A program made the position numbers and the translations under genes. From Psychroflexus sp. ALD_RP9 (lineage in GTDB: Bacteria; Bacteroidota; Bacteroidia; Flavobacteriales; Flavobacteriaceae), in assembly GCF_017311165.1 (NCBI RefSeq), contig NZ_CP062973.1, forward strand, positions 372,001 through 436,000: DNA of 64,000 bases, given 5' to 3'. Positions within the stretch are counted from its first letter, which is position 1, and every line of letters starts with the position of its first letter. This document shows positions 7,559 to 16,902 of this stretch, piece after piece. The notes under the pieces are model-generated. The model was given only the letters and a program-made list of their open reading frames with translations, did no database searches and was not told where the DNA came from.

Positions 7559-8088
7559 TCTCTGGAATTCATAAAGGCCGAAGACTATCAGCTCCAAAAA
7601 ACTTACCAGTGCGTCCAACCACAGATCGCGCCAAAGAGGCTTTATTCAACATTTTAATGCACCGATTTAGTCTTGCAGAAATTCGTCTTTTAGATTTATT
7701 TGCAGGTATTGGCTCAATTTCATTTGAATTTGCTTCGCGCGGAACCCAACAAGTTACCTGTGTTGATAATAACTCTAAGTGTTGCAATTGGCTTATAAAA
7801 ACTTCAGAAAATTTAAAATTCAACTGCAATGTGGTTAAAAAAGACGTTTTTGAATTTATAAAGCAAACTCCACAAAAATTTGATGTAATTTTTGCAGATC
7901 CGCCTTATGATATCACTAAAGAGAAACTTGAAGAGATGATCAATATTACTTTTGAACGAGAATTGCTTCAAAGTGAAGAAGGTCTATTAATTATCGAGCA
8001 TTCAAAATTTATTAATTTTAATGAATATCCTAAATTTACTGAAGAGCGACGCTATGGTCTCTCAACCTTCTCTTTTTTTAATCGATAA
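7549..8088 (+). CDS. rsmD: 16S rRNA (guanine-966-N2)-methyltransferase
   Basis: A 179-residue SAM-dependent enzyme that methylates G966 in the 30S subunit. GIHKGRRLSAP opens the protein, RPTTDRAKEALFNIL is the RsmD signature, LDLFAGIGSISFEFASRG is the SAM-binding motif I, and FADPPYD is the catalytic motif IV shared by N2-guanine methylases. Length is typical. Its start lies inside the end of the DUF3822 gene. Confidence 0.94.
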   Translation: MRIISGIHKGRRLSAPKNLPVRPTTDRAKEALFNILMHRFSLAEIRLLDLFAGIGSISFEFASRGTQQVTCVDNNSKCCNWLIKTSENLKFNCNVVKKDVFEFIKQTPQKFDVIFADPPYDITKEKLEEMINITFERELLQSEEGLLIIEHSKFINFNEYPKFTEERRYGLSTFSFFNR

Positions 8089-8117
8089 GAAAAGAATAAT
8101 TGAATTTTAGTTATCTA

Positions 8118-8537
8118 TTAAGCTTGTTGCTTTAAAAGGTCTCGAATTTCTGCAAGAAGTTCAATGTTTTTAGGCGTTGATTCTTTTGTATTCTTAACAT
8201 CTTCAGCTTTTGTCCTAAGCCTATTAAAAAAACGTATAACCAAGAAAATCGTGAAACCAACAATTATAAAGTCTAATATAATTTGCAAAAAACTACCGTA
8301 TTCTATAGCCACAGCCTCTGTAACTTCACCATTTTCTAAAACCTTTTTCGGTTGTAATATAATCTGATAACTAGAAAAATTCATTTTTCCTGTTATGTAA
8401 ATTAAAGGTGGCATGATTATATTATTTACTAATGAAGTGACCACTTTACTAAATGCTGTACCTATAATTATACCAACAGCCATATCAAACATATTGCCTT
8501 TTACAGCAAATTCTTTAAACTCTTTTAATACTTTCAT
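8118..8537 (-). CDS. mscL: Large-conductance mechanosensitive channel
   Basis: A 139-residue inner-membrane channel that opens under osmotic downshock. The N-terminal helix KEFKEFAVKGN leads into TM1 (MFDMAVGIIIGTAFSKVV), a periplasmic loop of about 40 residues, TM2 (LDFIIVGFTIFLVIRFFNRL) and a charged C-terminal helix, exactly the MscL plan. A TTG at 8543 is possible but the ATG at 8537 gives the standard start. It is transcribed alone and converges with rsmD. Confidence 0.95.
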   Translation of the reverse strand: MKVLKEFKEFAVKGNMFDMAVGIIIGTAFSKVVTSLVNNIIMPPLIYITGKMNFSSYQIILQPKKVLENGEVTEAVAIEYGSFLQIILDFIIVGFTIFLVIRFFNRLRTKAEDVKNTKESTPKNIELLAEIRDLLKQQA

Positions 8538-8641
8538 AGTCAATTTTTTAAAAATATTTGTTTTATAAAAATAAATAGGAATTAAGCAAATAGAGTGATG
8601 GAATCAGTATAATTTGGACATCAACCAAATTAGATATAAAA

Positions 8642-8673
8642 AAGCGCCAAAATTAATCATAATTTTGGCGCTT
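8642..8673 (-). terminator. Intrinsic terminator after the acyltransferase gene
   Basis: A perfect 13-base stem (8642-8654 with 8661-8673, core GCGCCAAAATT) closes on a 6-base loop. On the minus strand it is followed by six T residues. It lies 24 bases beyond the stop of the gene at 8697-9953 and should end that transcript. Confidence 0.85.
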
Positions 8674-8696
8674 ATCATTTATAATTAGATGTAAAA

Positions 8697-9953
8697 TTAA
8701 CCTTTCTGCTTCATCAAAGCATCAGATAATTTTTTATAAGTACCATTTTCGAGACGCTCTCTTATCGCTGAAAATGCTTTTAAAGTTAAGTCAATATCCT
8801 CCATTGTGTGTGTTGCTGTTGGTATCATTCTAAGAAGGATTAATCCTTTAGGAATCACTGGATAAACAACTATTGAACAGAAAATACCATGATTTTCTCG
8901 TAAATCTTTAACAAGAGCCATCGCTTCTGGAATGCTTCCTTTTAGATAAACAGGTGTTACACAACTTGTTGTTGTACCTATATCAAACCCATTTTCTTTC
9001 AAGCCAGATTGAAGTGCATTAACATTTTCCCATAGTTTATTCTTTAACTCAGGCATTGTTCTAAGCATTTCAAGACGTTTAAGTGCACCTTCAACTAAAG
9101 TCATTTGTAAAGACTTAGCGAACATTTGTGAACGAAGGTTATACTTAAGGTAATCAATAATTTCTTGATCGCCTGCGATAAAAGCGCCTGTACTAGCTAA
9201 AGATTTTGCAAATGTTGCGAAATAAACATCAATTTCATCTTGAACGCCTTGCTCCTCGCCTGCACCAGCTCCTGTCTTTCCTAATGTTCCGAAACCGTGA
9301 GCATCATCTACTAATAATCTAAAATTGTATTTCTTTTTAAGTTCAACAATTTCTTTTAGTTTTCCTTGCTCACCACGCATACCAAATACACCTTCGGAAA
9401 TAAATAAAACGCCGCCACCTGTCTGTTCAGCTATTTTTTCAGCTCTTGCAAGGTTTAATTCGATACTGTCTAAGTCATTATGCTTATAGGTAAAGCGTTT
9501 ACCTAAATGCAATCTTACACCATCGATAATACAAGCATGGGCATCAACATCATAAACAATAACATCATCTTTACCAACTAAGGCATCGATTGTTGATAGT
9601 ATACCTTGGTAACCAAAATTTAAAACATATGCTGCTTCTTTATTGACAAAGTCAGCAAGTTCGTTTTGCAATTTCTCATGTAACTCTGTATGGCCGCTCA
9701 TCATTCTAGCGCCCATTGGGTATGCACTACCATATTTTTTTGCGGCTTCTGCATCAACCTTTCTAACTTCAGGATGGTTTGCTAAGCCTAAATAATCATT
9801 AATACTCCATGTAATCACGTCACGACCTTGAAACTTCATACGGTTACTGATTTGCCCTTCAAGTTTTGGAAAAACAAAATAACCTTCAGCTTGGTCTGCC
9901 CATTTTCCTAACGGACCTTTATCACGGTAAATTTTTGCAAATAAATCTTTCAT
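8697..9953 (-). CDS. Alpha-oxoamine synthase; probable cysteate acyltransferase (CapB/SulA type)
   Basis: A 418-residue PLP enzyme of the serine palmitoyltransferase/2-amino-3-ketobutyrate CoA ligase family. TWSINDYLGLANHPEV is the substrate-binding start, DAHACIIDG and VDDAHGFGTLG bind PLP, and FAKSLASTGAF holds the PLP lysine. These enzymes join an amino acid to an acyl thioester with loss of CO2. A cysteine-synthase-like gene lies 30 bases upstream in the same transcript. In Capnocytophaga and related gliding bacteria such a pair makes L-cysteate and condenses it with a fatty acyl group to start capnine (sulfonolipid) synthesis. I infer the same here; serine palmitoyltransferase (sphingolipid start) is the main alternative, and threonine-degrading Kbl is less likely because no tdh is present. 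Confidence 0.8.
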   Translation of the reverse strand: MKDLFAKIYRDKGPLGKWADQAEGYFVFPKLEGQISNRMKFQGRDVITWSINDYLGLANHPEVRKVDAEAAKKYGSAYPMGARMMSGHTELHEKLQNELADFVNKEAAYVLNFGYQGILSTIDALVGKDDVIVYDVDAHACIIDGVRLHLGKRFTYKHNDLDSIELNLARAEKIAEQTGGGVLFISEGVFGMRGEQGKLKEIVELKKKYNFRLLVDDAHGFGTLGKTGAGAGEEQGVQDEIDVYFATFAKSLASTGAFIAGDQEIIDYLKYNLRSQMFAKSLQMTLVEGALKRLEMLRTMPELKNKLWENVNALQSGLKENGFDIGTTTSCVTPVYLKGSIPEAMALVKDLRENHGIFCSIVVYPVIPKGLILLRMIPTATHTMEDIDLTLKAFSAIRERLENGTYKKLSDALMKQKG

Positions 9954-9983
9954 AATTGTAATACTAAAATTAGTAAACCCAGT

Positions 9984-11027
9984 TTAACTTACTTTAGTAA
10001 GCTTATCACCACTTACTTGATCTTGGTTTTCTCTTATAAAACCTTGAGACTTCATCCAAGCATCGCTGTAAATTTTACTCATATATCTTGAGCCATGATC
10101 TGGAAATATTATCACGACATGGCTATTTTCATTAAATTCTTCTTGTTTGGCAAGCTGCATAACGCCTTGTAATGCGGCGCCACTTGTATAACCAACAAAC
10201 ATACCTTCTGTTTTGGCTATATCTCTGGCCATAAAAGCGCTTTCTGCGTCAGTCACTTTTGTAAATTTATCGATAATATTAAAATCTGTAGCTGTCGGCA
10301 CTAAATTTTTGCCAAGACCTTCAATTTTATAAGGGTAAATTTCATTTTTATCTAAAACTCTGGTTTCATGAAATTTTTTGATTATCGAACCATAAGCATC
10401 AATCCCAAGTATCTTGATGTCAGGATTTTTTTCTTTTAAATAACGTGCTGATCCTGAAATTGTACCACCAGTACCACTACAAGCTACTAAATGGGTTATT
10501 TTACCTTGAGTTTGTTTCCAAATTTCTGGACCAGTTGATAAATAATGTGCATCAATATTTAAACTATTGAAATATTGATTGATGTAGATAGAGTTAGGCG
10601 TTTCAGAATGAAGACGTTTAGCAACTTCATAATAAGAGCGTGGATCTTCAGGAGCAACATTAGCTGGGCAAACATAAACTTCTGCACCCATTGTTTTGAG
10701 TAATGATATTTTATCTTTAGAAGATTTATCACTAACAGCTAATATACACTTATAACCTTTAACCACACATGCCATAGCTAAACTAAATCCTGTGTTTCCT
10801 GATGTGGTTTCAATGACTGTATCGCCTGGATTTAAACGACCTTCTTTTTCGGCTTTATCTAGAATATACAATGCTATTCTATCTTTAGCTGAATGTCCCG
10901 GATTTTGGGCTTCATATTTTACAAAAAAGTCTCCTTTTAAATGCTTTGTGATATTGTTAAGGCGCACTAATGGTGTACAACCTATCATTTCTAATACATT
11001 ATCATGAACATTCATTTCACCATGCAT
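9984..11027 (-). CDS. Cysteine-synthase-like PLP enzyme; probable cysteate synthase (CapA type)
   Basis: About 347 residues, fold type II PLP enzyme. GHSAKDRIA holds the PLP lysine, [14 protein letters not shown] is the substrate loop and [11 protein letters not shown] binds phosphate. It is clearly distinct from the ordinary cysteine synthase of this window (48984-49871): it has an N-terminal [15 protein letters not shown], a longer C-terminal tail and [18 protein letters not shown] instead of the usual CDRGDRYLS ending. It sits directly before an acyltransferase of the cysteate-acylating type, so use of sulfite to make L-cysteate is inferred. Starts at 11051, 11027 and 11015 are all ATG; 11027 is chosen as giving a usual N-terminus. 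Cystathionine beta-synthase-like activity is the alternative. Confidence 0.8.
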   Translation of the reverse strand: MHGEMNVHDNVLEMIGCTPLVRLNNITKHLKGDFFVKYEAQNPGHSAKDRIALYILDKAEKEGRLNPGDTVIETTSGNTGFSLAMACVVKGYKCILAVSDKSSKDKISLLKTMGAEVYVCPANVAPEDPRSYYEVAKRLHSETPNSIYINQYFNSLNIDAHYLSTGPEIWKQTQGKITHLVACSGTGGTISGSARYLKEKNPDIKILGIDAYGSIIKKFHETRVLDKNEIYPYKIEGLGKNLVPTATDFNIIDKFTKVTDAESAFMARDIAKTEGMFVGYTSGAALQGVMQLAKQEEFNENSHVVIIFPDHGSRYMSKIYSDAWMKSQGFIRENQDQVSGDKLTKVS

Positions 11028-11081
11028 AAAACACCTATCTTTACCCTGCATATACTAAAACAATGGTTAAATTTCAATTGG

Positions 11082-11089
11082 CAAAAGTA
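11082..11089 (-). promoter_or_regulatory. -7 element for the putative sulfonolipid gene pair
   Basis: CAAAAGTA reads TACTTTTG on the minus strand, an exact TAnnTTTG match, with a CAA (TTG on minus) 23 bases further upstream at 11113-11115. It lies within the intergenic gap before oligopeptidase B ends and 30 to 55 bases before the possible starts. Confidence 0.45.
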
Positions 11090-11104
11090 CAATATTTTTT
11101 TGGA

Positions 11105-13156
11105 TTACTTGGCAATTCCAACTAAATCGAACAAAAACGCATATTCTTTAGCTAACTCTTTTAAAGCTTCAAATCTTCCTGAAGCACCACCATGACCAGT
11201 ATTCATATTTGTTTCAAAATATAGTTTATTTGAGTAATTAGACTGCAATCTAAGTTTTGCAACCCATTTTGCTGGCTCCCAATATTGTACCTGCGAATCA
11301 TAAAAACCTGTTGTAACCAACATGTTAGGGTAGCTATGATTATTAACATTATCATAAGGTGAATAAGATTTAATGTAATGATAATATTCAGACTGATTAG
11401 GATTACCCCATTCATCATATTCTCCAGTAGTTAACGGTATACTCTCATCTAACATAGTAGTAACAACATCAACAAAAGGCACGGCTGCAATTACGCCATG
11501 ATACAATTCTGGTCTTAAGTTAATAACCGCACCAATTAAAAGTCCGCCAGCCGAACCACCCATCGCAAAAAGCTGTTCTGGTTTGGTATAATTATGTGTA
11601 ATAAGGTATTCGCTTACAGCAATAAAATCTGAAAAAGTATTGTTTTTATTTAACATTTTACCTGCTTCATACCAAGGTCTACCAAGATATTCTCCACCGC
11701 GTACATGAGCAATTACAAAGACAAATCCTCTGTCAAGCAAACTTAATCTTGTTGTTGAGAAATAAGGATCTACAGTATGACCATAACTACCGTAACCGTA
11801 TTGAAGTAATGGGTTTTGACCGTTGCGCTTTATGCCTTTTTTATAGACGATCGACATCGGAATTCGTGTACCATCTTGAGCAATTGCCCATTGGCGCTCT
11901 TCTATGTAATTAGAAGAATCAAAAGAATCGTCTAAAACCGCTTGTTGCTTCATTTTAACTTCTGTCTTTGTAGACAAATTATAATCGAAAACACTCGTTG
12001 GTGTGATTAACGAGCTAAATACATACCTAAAAGTATCGGTATTAAAATCAGGATTAGTTGAAGTTCCTATCGTGTATGTTTCACTCGAAATTGGTATAAA
12101 AAAGTCTTCATTAAAATCCCATGACATCACGCGCAAACGAGACAAGCCATTAAATCGCTCAGTAACAACAAAGTAATTTTTAAAAATTTCAACATCTTCA
12201 AGCAAAATATCTTCCCGATGTTTAATAACGTCATCCCAATGAATACTAGAAGTTTCTTCAATTTTAGTACGCATTAGTTTAAAATTCTGCGCATCGCCTT
12301 TATTTGTCAAAATGTAAAAATAATCTTCATAATGCATTATACTATATTCAAGTTGCGGTTGACGTTCCTGAAAAACTTGAAATTGAGCATCAGGTGTATT
12401 TGCGTTGATAAAACGATACTCGTCTTGTAATGTGCTTGACGAGCCTATGATAATAAATTGTTTTGATTTTGACTTATAAACAAAGCAATTGTAAGTTTCG
12501 TCATCTTCTTGATATACCAATTGGTCTTGACTCACGTCGGTTCCTAAAACATGTTTATAGATTTGATAAGACCTTAAGGTTTGTGGATCTTTTCGAGTGT
12601 AAAATAGGGTTTTATTATCATTAGCCCAGCAAGAGCTTCCGGTTGTTTTTTCAATTTTAGTAGGAAGAATTTCACCAGTTTTTAAATTTTTAACTTGAAT
12701 AGTATATTCTCTTCGACTAACATTGTCTACTCCAAAGGCTGCCATAGAATTATCAGGAGAAATAGCGATACCGCTCAATTTATAATAATCATGAGCTTCA
12801 GCCATTTTGTTAACATCAAATAAAAGCTCTTCTTTTGCTTCTAAAGATTGAAATTTTCTGATGTAAATAGGATAATCTTTTCCAGTTTCAAACTTTGCCT
12901 GATACCAATATTCATTTAAAAAGTAAGGAACAGATTCATCATCTTCTTTTATACGTGACTTCATTTCAGCAAACAAGTCATCTGTAAAGCGGTTTAAGTG
13001 TTTGGTTTCTTCTTTGTAATAATTGTTTTCAGCTTCTAAATAAGCTTTAACTTCCGGATTATCACGTTCATTAAGCCAATAAAATTCGTCTATTCTTTCA
13101 TCATTATGTTTTATTAACTTCTTAGGTATTTGTTTTGCTTTTGGTGGTGTATTCAA
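11105..13156 (-). CDS. ptrB: Oligopeptidase B (prolyl oligopeptidase family S9A)
   Basis: A 683-residue serine peptidase that cuts small peptides after basic residues. The N-terminal half is the seven-bladed propeller (starting RIDEFYWLNERDNPEVKAYL). The catalytic alpha/beta-hydrolase part carries GGSAGGLLIGAV (nucleophile Ser), VTTGFYDSQVQYWEPAKW (Asp region) and NTGHGGASGRFE (His). No signal peptide, so it is cytosolic. The start codon appears to be TTG at 13156, giving MNTPPKAKQIPKKL; no ATG lies nearby. A TAnnTTTG element sits 13 bases upstream. Confidence 0.92.
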   Translation of the reverse strand: MNTPPKAKQIPKKLIKHNDERIDEFYWLNERDNPEVKAYLEAENNYYKEETKHLNRFTDDLFAEMKSRIKEDDESVPYFLNEYWYQAKFETGKDYPIYIRKFQSLEAKEELLFDVNKMAEAHDYYKLSGIAISPDNSMAAFGVDNVSRREYTIQVKNLKTGEILPTKIEKTTGSSCWANDNKTLFYTRKDPQTLRSYQIYKHVLGTDVSQDQLVYQEDDETYNCFVYKSKSKQFIIIGSSSTLQDEYRFINANTPDAQFQVFQERQPQLEYSIMHYEDYFYILTNKGDAQNFKLMRTKIEETSSIHWDDVIKHREDILLEDVEIFKNYFVVTERFNGLSRLRVMSWDFNEDFFIPISSETYTIGTSTNPDFNTDTFRYVFSSLITPTSVFDYNLSTKTEVKMKQQAVLDDSFDSSNYIEERQWAIAQDGTRIPMSIVYKKGIKRNGQNPLLQYGYGSYGHTVDPYFSTTRLSLLDRGFVFVIAHVRGGEYLGRPWYEAGKMLNKNNTFSDFIAVSEYLITHNYTKPEQLFAMGGSAGGLLIGAVINLRPELYHGVIAAVPFVDVVTTMLDESIPLTTGEYDEWGNPNQSEYYHYIKSYSPYDNVNNHSYPNMLVTTGFYDSQVQYWEPAKWVAKLRLQSNYSNKLYFETNMNTGHGGASGRFEALKELAKEYAFLFDLVGIAK

Positions 13157-13169
13157 AATTTTTTTAATG

Positions 13170-13177
13170 CAAATATA
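13170..13177 (-). promoter_or_regulatory. -7 element for oligopeptidase B
   Basis: CAAATATA reads TATATTTG on the minus strand, 13 bases before the TTG start at 13156. No -33 element was seen. Confidence 0.4.
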
Positions 13178-13280
13178 GTTGTCTATAAAATGCTAATGAA
13201 TAAAGAACTTATAAAACTTGATCTACTAGAACAAAATCAACAGTCGAAGATTCTTACAATAAAAATCAAAGCTTGTTTTA

Positions 13281-13288
13281 TATCTTTG
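13281..13288 (+). promoter_or_regulatory. -7 element for ybaB
   Basis: TATCTTTG matches TAnnTTTG and ends 16 bases before the ATG at 13305. Confidence 0.5.
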
Positions 13289-13304
13289 TCTAAAAAATTA
13301 AATT

Positions 13305-13622
13305 ATGTTTGGAGATATGATGGGCATGATGGGAAAACTTAAAGAAACCCAAGCTAAGGTTGAAGAAACCAAAAAACGCTTAGATAGCGTTAGTATTTCA
13401 GAGCAATCTAATGATGCACTTCTTAAAGTTATCATTACCGCCAATCGTGAAATTAAAACGATTGAGATTGATGATGAATTGCTTAAAGATAAAGAGCAGC
13501 TTGAAGATTATTTGATTATAACTTTAAATCGTGCCATTAAAAAGGCAACCGAAGTTAATGAAGCCGAAATTTCTGCTGTAGCAAAAGATGGCCTTCCTGA
13601 TATTCCTGGACTAACGAGCTAG
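13305..13622 (+). CDS. ybaB: YbaB/EbfC family nucleoid-associated protein
   Basis: A 105-residue DNA-binding protein. The methionine-rich start [16 protein letters not shown] leads into a coiled helix, and the central [19 protein letters not shown] strands match the YbaB sheet. It forms dimers that bind DNA and help shape the nucleoid. It is transcribed alone here, not next to dnaX or recR as in many bacteria. Its stop codon overlaps the stop region of the DUF721 gene by 4 bases. Confidence 0.9.
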   Translation: MFGDMMGMMGKLKETQAKVEETKKRLDSVSISEQSNDALLKVIITANREIKTIEIDDELLKDKEQLEDYLIITLNRAIKKATEVNEAEISAVAKDGLPDIPGLTS

Positions 13623-13927
13623 CGCAGTATTATTTGCTCAATGAGTGGCTGTTGCAATTGTTCGTTTAATCTTGCTACTAATTTAGATTTCCCATAACTT
13701 AGTTCTTCTCTTAGTGTAGAAGAACTAAGTTTTACAATCAATTTGCCGTTTGTGAAGGTTACTTTTTCGGTGTAAGTTTTAATTCCTGAGCCGAGTTCTT
13801 TAAACCAAAGTTCTTCTACTTCAACTTTATTGAGGCCTTTTTCTAATTTTAGATTTTTTTTAAAAGCACCTAATAAGTCTTTCATACTTTGTTCTTCACG
13901 ACTTCTTTTTTTATCGTTGTATTTCAT
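13619..13927 (-). CDS. DUF721 (DciA-like) protein
   Basis: A 102-residue protein with the DUF721 pattern: a first helix ([19 protein letters not shown]), an [20 protein letters not shown] strand region, [23 protein letters not shown] and the ending IEQIILR. DUF721 proteins include DciA, which helps load the replicative helicase in bacteria without DnaC. The gene is the last of a recF-lipocalin-DUF721 operon and its ATG overlaps the lipocalin stop by 4 bases. Proximity to recF supports a DNA replication role; the DciA function is inferred. Confidence 0.82.
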   Translation of the reverse strand: MKYNDKKRSREEQSMKDLLGAFKKNLKLEKGLNKVEVEELWFKELGSGIKTYTEKVTFTNGKLIVKLSSSTLREELSYGKSKLVARLNEQLQQPLIEQIILR

Positions 13928-14340
13928 TGCTGCTCAACTTCAATAGGTTTAAAACGTTTGTAAGTGTATATGATAGATTGGCTATTTTTTAATACTAATT
14001 TATTTTCAGTTAATTCTAAAACATGCTCTGTCCAAGCATCATAAGGTGAAGAAAATTTAATTTTTAAGCTATCATTTTTAGTCATAAATGCAAAGTTCTC
14101 ATTACTTTCAGTTACCTTATGTTTTCCTAATAAACTTGGTTGTACTTTTTTTCTTAATCCTGTTGAATCAGTTTCAAGGTAGAAATAGTCTACGCTTTTA
14201 CTCATTTTATATTGCTTTGTACCATAAGGTGTTTGGGCTTCAACAATTTCCCAGTAACCATTAATTTGTTCTAAATTATAATTGGTTTTATTGCACGAAA
14301 CCGTGACTATTATGAGCCATAATAATGTTAGCCTTTTCAT
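13924..14340 (-). CDS. Lipocalin-like lipoprotein
   Basis: A 138-residue lipoprotein. The signal [16 protein letters not shown] ends with a lipobox Cys at residue 16. The mature part reads as a small beta barrel ([14 protein letters not shown] near the start, [14 protein letters not shown] and IIYTYKRF near the end), which resembles the lipocalin-like proteins common in Bacteroidetes. It overlaps recF by 4 bases upstream and DUF721 by 4 bases downstream, so all three are co-translated. The ligand is unknown. Confidence 0.7.
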   Translation of the reverse strand: MKRLTLLWLIIVTVSCNKTNYNLEQINGYWEIVEAQTPYGTKQYKMSKSVDYFYLETDSTGLRKKVQPSLLGKHKVTESNENFAFMTKNDSLKIKFSSPYDAWTEHVLELTENKLVLKNSQSIIYTYKRFKPIEVEQQ

Positions 14341-15428
14341 ATCATTTCTTTTAAATGTATCATTTTATAATTTTGAGTGCTTGCCTTAACAACAGCTTCA
14401 GTTCGTTCTGGATGTGTGTCACTAATAAATAATTGTCCCATGTCTTCTCGTGTAACCATATTAACTATTTGACTCACACGAGTTTCATCTAATTTATCAA
14501 AAATATCGTCAAGCAATACAATTGGTTTAAATCCGTTTTTTTGCTTAATAAAATCATATTGTGCAAATTTTAAAGCAATTAAATAGGATTTTTGCTGACC
14601 TTGGGAACCGAACTTTTTAATAGGATGCTGATTGATATTAAATAATAAATCATCTTTATGAATGCCAACGGTCGTGTACTGACGCCGTCGATCTTTGTCT
14701 TGAGATTTCAAAAATAAATCTTGCAAATCATGGTCGTGCAATTGACTCTTATAAACTAAATCAATTGTTTCGTTACCGCTACTTATATCTCTATAGCGTT
14801 GTTGTAAAATAGGTAAAAACTGTTCTACAAAAGCTTGTCTTACATCATAAATATATGCTGCAAAATTTGAAAGTTGCTCATTATAAACTAACAATGAATC
14901 TTGATTGAAAGTTCTGTTTGCTGCGAAATATTTCAGCAAAGCGTTACGTTGCCCCAGTACTTTGTTATAATTTATCACACACTCCAAATACTTCTTATCA
15001 GACTGAGCTATTACTGCATCAATAAATTTACGTCTTACATCACTTCCTTCTAGAATCAAATCGCGATCAGTTGGCGAGATAATAACAAGCGGAATTAACC
15101 CTATATGATCACTTAATTTATCATAAACCTTAGCATTGCGTTTAATAATTTTCTTTTGTGTTTTTTTAAAACTTACAACAACTCGCTCAGTTTTTTCAGC
15201 TTTAGAAAAAGTACCATCTACAACAAAAAAATCTTCTCCATGAGTAATATTTTGACTACTCACAGGATTAAAATAACTCTTACCAAAAGCTAAATGGTAA
15301 ATAGCATCTAATACATTTGTTTTTCCGATGCCATTGTTACCAACCAAACAATTAATATGCTGATGTAAATCAAGGTTTAGCTGCGTAAAATTTTTGTAAT
15401 TTAGCAATGATAAAAGTTTAATGTGCAT
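14337..15428 (-). CDS. recF: DNA replication and repair protein RecF
   Basis: A 363-residue SMC-like ATPase that loads RecA at single-strand gaps. Walker A is [13 protein letters not shown] (about residues 30-42), the signature motif is [17 protein letters not shown] and Walker B is [12 protein letters not shown]. Length is standard. It heads the recF-lipocalin-DUF721 operon and is divergent from the TPR gene at 15531. Confidence 0.95.
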   Translation of the reverse strand: MHIKLLSLLNYKNFTQLNLDLHQHINCLVGNNGIGKTNVLDAIYHLAFGKSYFNPVSSQNITHGEDFFVVDGTFSKAEKTERVVVSFKKTQKKIIKRNAKVYDKLSDHIGLIPLVIISPTDRDLILEGSDVRRKFIDAVIAQSDKKYLECVINYNKVLGQRNALLKYFAANRTFNQDSLLVYNEQLSNFAAYIYDVRQAFVEQFLPILQQRYRDISSGNETIDLVYKSQLHDHDLQDLFLKSQDKDRRRQYTTVGIHKDDLLFNINQHPIKKFGSQGQQKSYLIALKFAQYDFIKQKNGFKPIVLLDDIFDKLDETRVSQIVNMVTREDMGQLFISDTHPERTEAVVKASTQNYKMIHLKEMI

Positions 15429-15501
15429 TAGCTGAAATTCAGTTTAAAATTCAAATAGCGAAATTATCAAATAAAATGTATTTTTAAATCGATAAAAATT
15501 A

Positions 15502-15509
15502 TATTTTTG
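15502..15509 (+). promoter_or_regulatory. -7 element for TPR-ribH operon
   Basis: TATTTTTG matches TAnnTTTG and ends 21 bases before the ATG at 15531. No clear -33 element. Confidence 0.45.
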
Positions 15510-15530
15510 CGCGTCGATTAAACAAAAATT

Positions 15531-16313
15531 ATGGCATCATACAAGAAAAGAGGATATAAAAACAAGCAGAATAAAGAGAACGATCAACCAAATGATGTTG
15601 AAACTCAAGATTCAACAACCGCTGAAGTTTTTGAGTCACTTGACCAAAGCGCTAGTAAAACTGAAGAGTTTATCAGCAAATATCAAAAACAAATTTTTGG
15701 TGCAATAATTGTTGTGGTTGTTGTAGTTTTAGGCTCTCTTGCCTATCAAAAATTTATAGTAGAACCAACCGAAATTGAAGCTGCTAATGAGCTTAATCAG
15801 GCGCAGATGTATTTTAAGAACGCTATAGAAGCCTCTGGTAAAAATGCCAAAGACTCACTTTACACTTTATCATTAGATGGTGGTAATGGTAAATTTGGAT
15901 TTACTGATATCGCTTCGCAGTATAGCGGAACAAAATCAGGTAATTTAGCCAATTACTATGCTGGTATGGCTTATTTTAAGTTATCTAATTATGAAAAAGC
16001 TATCGAATATTTAGATGCTTTTTCAAGTGATGATGAACTACTAATGCCAATGGCTCAAGGCACAATTGCTGATGCTTTTCAGCAAATTGGGCAAACTGAT
16101 AAAGCGCTTAACTATTACGAAAAGGCAGCAAACCTTAGATCGAATTCCTTTACATCTGCCAAATATTTATTGAAGGCAGCCATAACTGCTATTGAATTAG
16201 GAAAAGCCGATATCGCTTTAAAGCACCTCAATAACCTTAAAGATAATTACTCAGATACTGAAGAAGCAAAACAAGCTGACGTCTATTTAGGTCAAGCTGA
16301 AGCAATGCAATAA
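15531..16313 (+). CDS. Membrane-anchored TPR protein (YfgM-like)
   Basis: A 260-residue protein with a charged cytosolic N-terminus (residues 1-50), one membrane helix (about 54-73, AIIVVVVVVLGSLAYQKF) and at least three TPR-like helical pairs in the periplasm (GNLANYYAGMAYFKLSNYEKA, MAQGTIADAFQQIGQ, KYLLKAAITAIELG). The plan equals YfgM and other ancillary translocon-associated proteins. It lies 2 bases before ribH in the same direction. A role in envelope protein handling is inferred from architecture. Confidence 0.82.
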   Translation: MASYKKRGYKNKQNKENDQPNDVETQDSTTAEVFESLDQSASKTEEFISKYQKQIFGAIIVVVVVVLGSLAYQKFIVEPTEIEAANELNQAQMYFKNAIEASGKNAKDSLYTLSLDGGNGKFGFTDIASQYSGTKSGNLANYYAGMAYFKLSNYEKAIEYLDAFSSDDELLMPMAQGTIADAFQQIGQTDKALNYYEKAANLRSNSFTSAKYLLKAAITAIELGKADIALKHLNNLKDNYSDTEEAKQADVYLGQAEAMQ

Positions 16314-16315
16314 TT

Positions 16316-16822
16316 ATGGCAACTAAAGGCACTAATCTTTCTTTTTACAATAAATCTGAACTACCACAAGCAAAAGATTTTAAAATAGGTGTCGTTGTGT
16401 CTGAGTGGAATAACGAAATTACTGAAAACCTATTTCAAGGCGCTTTTGATGCTTTGATTGATGTTGGCGTTATTAAAGAAAATATCGTCCGTTGGAATGT
16501 CCCTGGCAGTTTTGAATTAATCTATGGTTGCAAAAAAATACAAGAAAGCTTTGAAATGCTAGACGCTGTGATTGCAATTGGTAGCGTTATTCAAGGTGAA
16601 ACTAAACATTTTGATTTTGTTTGTCATGGTGTTACTAACGGTATTGCTGAACTTAATTTAACCTCAGATATCCCAACCATTTTTTGTGTACTTACCGACA
16701 ACCACATTCAGCAGTCTAGAGATCGTTCGGGTGGCAAATACGGTAACAAAGGCGCTGAAGCAGCAATAGCTGCTATAAAGATGGCTCAACTTAGAAAAGA
16801 CGCTAAGTTTTACAAAGCTTAA
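16316..16822 (+). CDS. ribH: 6,7-dimethyl-8-ribityllumazine synthase
   Basis: A 168-residue enzyme for the penultimate step of riboflavin synthesis, condensing the pyrimidine intermediate with dihydroxybutanone phosphate. IGVVVSEWNNEITENL is the substrate site start, VPGSFELIYGC and AIGSVIQGETKHFDFVC (with GETxHF) are the family blocks, and CVLTDNHIQQSRDRSGG completes the site. It forms icosahedral or pentameric shells in known cases. It probably shares a promoter with the TPR gene. Confidence 0.96.
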   Translation: MATKGTNLSFYNKSELPQAKDFKIGVVVSEWNNEITENLFQGAFDALIDVGVIKENIVRWNVPGSFELIYGCKKIQESFEMLDAVIAIGSVIQGETKHFDFVCHGVTNGIAELNLTSDIPTIFCVLTDNHIQQSRDRSGGKYGNKGAEAAIAAIKMAQLRKDAKFYKA

Positions 16823-16878
16823 TTCTTTTACTTTTCTTAAAATATAAGTGATGTTTACGCCGTTAAACAGTAAATCAC

Positions 16879-16886
16879 TAAATTTG
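16879..16886 (+). promoter_or_regulatory. -7 element for small membrane protein and mutL
   Basis: TAAATTTG matches TAnnTTTG and ends 16 bases before the ATG at 16903. A 6-base dyad TGTTTA/TAAACA (16852-16857 and 16864-16869) lies just upstream. Confidence 0.45.
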
Positions 16887-16902
16887 ATTTTTATTTAAGT
16901 TT

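Noticed and set aside
8544-8696. Possible small RNA or gene between mscL and the acyltransferase gene
   Set aside because: Apart from the terminator at 8642-8673 I see no open frame, promoter match or further structure.
13130-13342. 70-codon plus-strand frame between ptrB and ybaB
   Set aside because: It overlaps the ybaB start, has no recognisable pattern and lies over promoter elements.
16852-16869. TGTTTA/TAAACA dyad after ribH as a terminator
   Set aside because: The stem is only 6 base pairs, A/T-rich and has no T run after it. It could be an operator but nothing supports that.
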